DNA from: Mugil cephalus
Taxonomy: Eukaryota; Chordata; Actinopteri; Mugiliformes; Mugilidae
Length of the DNA stretch: 64,000 nucleotides
Direction: 5' to 3'
Assembly: GCF_022458985.1 (NCBI RefSeq)
Contig: NC_061781.1
Location: 16,523,001 to 16,587,000 of the forward strand
Part shown: piece by piece, positions 58,700-64,000 of the stretch
Position numbering within the stretch: position 1 is the stretch's first letter
Layout: each line of letters begins with the position of its first letter
Position numbers and translations under genes: made by a program
Notes under the pieces: generated by a model
Seen by the model: the letters and a program-made list of their open reading frames with translations, nothing else
Database searches by the model: none
Told to the model about the DNA's origin: nothing

Positions 58700-61600
58700 A
58701 AGGATTTATTTTTGCCTCAGTCTGTCGCCCTCTCATGTTTCCCCGCGTTTGTTTTCTTCATGGGTTTTCTAATTAAAACTCACAACGCTTGTGTTGTGTA
58801 TGACACAGAGGGAATGTTGCAAAGGTTTGTGTCTTCGCCTGTGTGGTGGGTGGTGTGGGGGGACCCCCCCTCCCGTCCCCACCACCCAGTCATACAGTAG
58901 ATTAGACCCTTGTCTGTTTTTCTGTTGGTTGAAATGTTTATTTTCACTCTGTAGCATCTGCGTGTTTTTTTATTTATTTATTTTATTTTGCGTGATGGTT
59001 CTCATAAAGTAGGAAGGATTTATGTTAATCAAACATATCAGTTTTCCATTCACCTGGTTTTCTGACAAAGACGTCCATTCACAATTCATTACGGAATTTC
59101 AATACATCCGCTGAATGAGTCTTAGAGCAGTCAGGCCTCCGTAGTACAGAAATTATGTAGGATTCCCCGAGGGATGCAGTATAAACGGAGAATATTCAGT
59201 TATGCATTTTTGGTGTATTTGTGCACTTTTTGGCGAGCGTTGGAAAAGTGTCACTGAATTATATTACTATAGAACCATGGAGCAATAAAACTTCCGTACA
59301 GGTGGTTGGTATTCACTCTATGGGTATCAAATGAATTAACTCCAATAGTCTGTTTTTCATGTTCTGCTCAGAATATGAAACATATAATGTATAAACATAC
59401 GTATTTCACAAATTATATTCAAAGAGAAAATTAAAAATATATTTTTAATGTAGCCACCGTGGCCTGATAGACGACGCCTTTCATTCCTAATTTGTATAAG
59501 ATAGTTTGACATGATTGTAAAAGTTATTAGCAGATCAATAGTAGAATAAACTTTTGATTTCTGTGGTTTTCTATTGATTTACTGATCAGCGGTTTCCCTC
59601 AACCACGTGTCATTAGATGTATCGATCTGATCTGATGCGTTGGATGTGTATTGGCGTCTGTAGCGACGTCATCAATCTGTTAAGGTATTAGTCAGACGTG
59701 ACTGATTCACATTAATGTGACTTTTGACCACGTATTTATTTATAAAGCTTCTTCTAAACACAACATAATAAAAATAAGTAACTGGTCAACAATGAATTGT
59801 ACGCACAGATTCTTTGTGAAAGAAAAAAATGGATTAAGGAAAGTTATCAATTGAAGGATCAGAATTAGCATTTATAGTGAGGAAAAAGTCAAATTGTAAG
59901 AAAGAATTGGCCAGTAATGACGATAATACAGCAAAGATGCATTGGGATTGTGTTATGGTTTTAAAATAATGCAAAGAATCTAAATGTTAAATAAACAAGG
60001 CCCAGTCTTTATGGGAGTGGTTGTTTAAGCACAAGCCTGAAGTCTTTTCAGTAGATGAAATGGCCCAATTATCTACTGCTCGGCCCCAAGTCATTCATAC
60101 CACAAACCGTTTCAGCAAGTACAAGAAAATTAGTTGTGTTTAGTTAATTTATTTAATCAATTTCTGTGCTGTGATTTTTAGCGATCAGTCGTCAGCAACA
60201 AACGCGGGAAAGATAAATTGCGGCAGTTCTCGTTAATGTTTACAGCCTAGCGTGCCTCTCCGAACAGCTGTGTATGTATTTAATGTGTTTTTCTAATAGC
60301 AGGGTTTCGTATCTGTTCGGCGTAGGAGGTCGCGGTCTCATGTGTGCGGATGTGCGACGGGATTGTTGCCCATACAAGATCCTCAGGGATGTGTCTGGCT
60401 GAGTCAGAATGTACCAATCAATCTGCTTCCATGTTCCTGCGCCGTGATTGACAGTTATGGCACAGACGGGCCGCTGCGAGACGAGGGGTCTCCTCGAGCC
60501 GAGTCGCTCTCGGGAGGAACCTGTGAATCCTTCGCTTCTCCGCAGCCACCTCAACTATCCAGCCAGACGTGTGGCGGAAAGCCACACGTCTGGCTGAGGT
60601 CCTCTCCAGCCACCAGACTGTCTGTTGTCAGACTTAGTTTACAGAGCGAACATCTGTCCGACACAATCAGGCTGTTGAGATTTTGGCCGCTACGCTTTCC
60701 TGGATTTATTTGTTTATTTATTTATTTATTTTTTTTGGCTGCTTAATATTTTTATATACTTACCCTTGTCTATGCAGTTTATCCAACAGGAAGAAGCATC
60801 CGCTACCATAAAACTCTCGGTTTTAATTTGGTGTTCGCTGGGCAATTTCTCGAGCGTCGATCCGCCGCGTCAAGTCTTCATTTTCAGGGGCTCTTTGACG
60901 TAAACTGTCAGCGGAAAAAAAAGTGGGAGCATCTCGTAGTTTAATGCAGCATGTTCTTCTGTTGAGCTCCTGATAAATGCTGGGTGGGTCCTAGTCTTTT
61001 AGATCAGCTCGCGGAGAACAGGCAAAGCTTCGAGGGCGCTGAATGTTGTGTGCAGGGCAGAAGCAATCAGCGCTCTAATCGAGAAGTTGATCACCAGATA
61101 ATAGTTTGGCAACTGTATATTTTCCAATTTATTTGGCCGCGACCAGAAGCTTAATTGAATAATCAAATAAATAACTGGCCTATTAATTGATGATCACTCA
61201 TTTCTGTTTTTATTAGACAAAGGAAGTGAACGGGTTGTTTCTCAATTAATAAATTTCTTCCACCCAGAGTTTAATCGATATGAAAATAGTAATTGCGAAC
61301 TAATTCCCGCCACCGTCGAAAGTTTTGAGAGCAGCTATTAAAGCTTCGCAAAGATGGTGAGTCGAGACAATAAAGAGCGACTGTAGCTACATTATAATCT
61401 CCTCTTTCGTGAAAAGGGTGAGAGGAAGCGTGTCTCTAATATCGGGATTAAAGGGTGTCGGCGTTGATTTGGTTTGCTTGGCGTACGTGGGCATTATGCT
61501 GTAGGGTCTCAACATATTACGAGTCTTAGCAGGGCAGACACGTCGCGCTGCGTGCATAGTTTCGGAGGAACCTCAAGGAGGCTCAGACGGTAACGCACAC

Positions 61601-64000
61601 GAGTAAGCTCTGACTCATGGGAACATTACATGCCATAAACTTGAGGCGCACTTTTCAGTGCATCTCGGACATGATTAGGATGGCTAAGTACTGCCGCATG
61701 TGCTTATTCCTCTGCGCACCAGTACGAGTATGTGTGTGTGCACGTTGCGCTGCGCCTGTATATTTAATTGGGGAGGTCTTAGCCAGTGTGTTTAAAATTC
61801 CTTGGGAGTGACACACCAGTGTAAATGGAGGTATTTCAGGGACACAATCTGGCTTATATTCTCTCCAAATTGCTAATTTTATCGTCCGATAAAGGAGAGC
61901 GGATACAACATCCAGTGGATTCTCCGTGCGCTTCCTTGAGTAAAATATAGTTCTCCTCGTCGGCGCGTGACAGCAGGTCGAGAGGCAAGTCGGTTTCGTT
62001 CGTGTCTTTGCGAAGACATCGGTGATGCTGCTGCTCGCGCTAAGAGGTTAACGAGCGACGACTTTAGAGAAGGGAACACAAATTTCATTTACATTTACCT
62101 CAATGCTCTCTGCACGGCCTCTGAAAGGCCCGGCCGTTGGGATTTCCCACAGTGCTTTTACTCACAGGGAGACGTCCTCCCAGCATGAGCAAGGGAGGAA
62201 TGTGGCCCGAGTGTGGGAGCGACCGTCCGGATGGAGGGAGGGAGTCACGGACCAGAGAGCACGGTCAAGGGAAGGCTGGAAAGAAGGGGTCTGCACAGAG
62301 GGCAGAAGACTTTCTTTTAAGCGAGTGGTGCTTCTGTTCGACTTCTGATTTAAGCTTCAGTTGAGTTAAAACAAGCTGTTGGGTAAAACATGCGTACGTG
62401 CACATGCACTTGCACAAAGCAGTGCTTTTTTTTTAATATATAATGATAATATCACTGCATCTTAACACAACACAGCTCTCCTGCCTTAATTACCATTTCT
62501 CCTAGAAGTCTGCAGAATTTTGATCATGTAGAAAACCTGTTATAACCTGAAAAAAAAAAAGGCCTAACACAAAACGGATCCGTAACGATTCACAACCAGT
62601 TTGAAACAGAGCGCAGGATAATTGGACTGGATCAGAAATACAGCTGACCCGGAGAGTGACCACTAACTGTTAATTGGCTGCATTGTGTCGCACCAACTAA
62701 CAGTCGGTCTCGCTCTTATTTTTTAAAATGTCGTCCTTTTCAGAGCTGAAATCAAATTTGTTACATTTTAGCCACATTTACCTAAACCAGAAAAAACTGA
62801 ATATTCCCAATCGATGCCCAACTAATGTCTGCCAAAACCAAGTGCCGATCTGATCCCACAGCTCGTTCTGGTTTTTACTTTTCTCTGAAAAAAAGATGAA
62901 ATGAAAAGTGCTTCATAAATAAAAAAAAATATTATTACCAACTGTAAAATAGGACTAAATACAACCGTAGAAGCAGCTGCAGCCAAAGTTAAATTGAAGC
63001 ATCATTACTCCCTCTTTTTGAATCACATACTCTACATACCATTAATTACAGGCGGAATTTTCCATTGTAAGTTATTACCCAGACTGCTCCCATGGCGTAG
63101 TGGCTTCACAGACTGGCTCCTGCTCCGGTCTTGTTTTTAGATTTTTTGGTCGCTTGCTCTTCCCCCCCAACCAGCGGAGAAGGATGAGACCCAAGACTCG
63201 GTTTGTTACACGCTTCTGGTGTTACTGTTACGCGGGGGTTGAATGTGTGACTGTGCCATTGTCCAGCGCTGGTGCAATTTATGTACATTAGCAAGTGTCT
63301 GGGATATTTAAAGCCAATAGAAATTTTCAACTTGAATGTGTAAACGCAAACACACTGCGGCATTTACTAACACGCCTAAAGTGTCTTCTCTGAACCGACA
63401 GTCCTCTTGTATGTTTTTTTTTTAATCTTTATTTATTTTAATGCTTCTCCAGACATCATTCTTGATAGAGATGAACCCCGTGTCTGTTAGAGAAGCGTGG
63501 AATATCACCAAACCCCTTTAATCGTGATATTTCTGACGATAATCTTGCCGTCGCCATTTGATACCGGCACACTCTAATTTGTACCCACGCTTGTTGTGTT
63601 AGAGAAATAATGGCACATTGTTGCCAGCCCAATTTCTTTGTCTTGCATTGTATTCAGCAGAAAGGTTAGCGAGCGTGTGTGTGTGTGCGCGCGCCCCTGT
63701 GCAAGACACACCCACTTAGCCAGAGATGCGGAGACAGAGGGCAGATGGACAGAGATGGAAGTGCAGGATGAAGTGTGTGAGACGGAGATCAGAGCGGCCC
63801 AGAGTGCTGATTGCCAGTCCTGCTGCCGGAGCTCGGCCCCACACATGGCACCGTGCCCGAGCTACGCCAGCAGATGTGTCACTAGTGAGTCAGCTGTGCG
63901 TGTGTGTGTGTGCATCCAAGATGTAGACACCCATCCGCGACTTGTGTAATAAGTGGTACTGGTAAATCTGTATCGCGCTCCTTTCCCATCCTCCTGTTTT
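58700..64000. other. gene-free, AT-rich sequence with enhancer-like islands
   Basis: No coding gene was recognised. Unique islands such as 59090-59300, 59450-59545, 60040-60240 and 61190-61400 are non-repetitive, with many TAATTA/AATTGA and ATCGAT cores. They resemble conserved non-coding elements near developmental genes. GT-repeats reappear at 63675-63690 and 63898-63912. Confidence 0.4.
60560..60596. repeat. 16-bp perfect inverted repeat with a 5-nt loop
   Basis: The arms CAGCCAGACGTGTGGC (60560-60575) and GCCACACGTCTGGCTG (60581-60596) are exact reverse complements around GGAAA. It would form a very stable GC-rich hairpin in DNA or RNA. Confidence 0.9.

Noticed and set aside
60342-60746. 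134-codon + strand frame
   Set aside because: Crosses the perfect hairpin and ends in a T-rich repeat; composition is not protein-like and no homology is recognised.
1-64000. CRISPR arrays, phage or bacterial defence systems
   Set aside because: The sequence is intron-containing vertebrate DNA; the regular short repeats are microsatellites without unique spacers.

Overview
The window is vertebrate nuclear DNA, almost certainly from a teleost fish. It has spliced genes with GT-AG introns, many Tc1/mariner-type and MITE-like elements in fish-typical forms, non-LTR retrotransposon fragments and dense CA/GA microsatellites. Three multi-exon genes could be assembled on the + strand, each in frame from start to stop. 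Protein assignments come from recognising the families by eye; no search was run.

Region by region. (1) 1-2058 is a partial, inverted, rearranged copy of the morc3 gene that lies further right. Copies of exons 15-17 are joined to morc3 intron 1 sequence, and a pogo/Tigger-like transposon (961-1844) is inserted in it. (2) About 2310-3720 holds a decayed minus-strand coding fragment with a broken C2H2 finger. (3) 4612-14645 is morc3 (GHKL ATPase, CW zinc finger, SUMO-linked tail), 19 exons and 1057 codons. Two of its introns carry strong U12-type (minor spliceosome) signals, one of them AT-AC. (4) 16024-25118 is chaf1b, the p60 WD40 subunit of chromatin assembly factor 1, 13 exons and 593 codons, with one GC-AG intron and an E2F-like promoter site. 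The order morc3-chaf1b, both on the same strand, matches human 21q22. (5) 25796-32000 is a transposon-rich spacer with two dead Tc1/mariner elements and one MITE. (6) 33260-40316 is a six-exon gene for a 960-residue protein combining an integrase-like HHCC zinc module, a BTB domain and two C2H2 fingers plus half of a third. It is closest in layout to ZBTB11. (7) 42-64 kb has no recognisable protein-coding gene. It contains very dense simple repeats (44-50.4 kb), a polypurine tract, AT-rich stretches that look like conserved non-coding elements, and two exon-like segments (near 55.5 kb and 57.66-57.83 kb) that could be 5' non-coding exons of a + strand gene lying beyond the right edge.

The three genes share a chromatin theme: MORC3 (nuclear-body ATPase that reads histone tails), CAF-1 p60 (replication-coupled H3-H4 deposition) and a BTB zinc-finger protein (probable transcription factor). 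They are separate transcription units, and nothing shows a joint pathway. No CRISPR, phage or bacterial system is present. The most notable features are the rearranged inverted morc3 copy with its dateable pogo insertion, the paired U12-type introns of morc3, and the HHCC-BTB-C2H2 gene with its truncated finger array.
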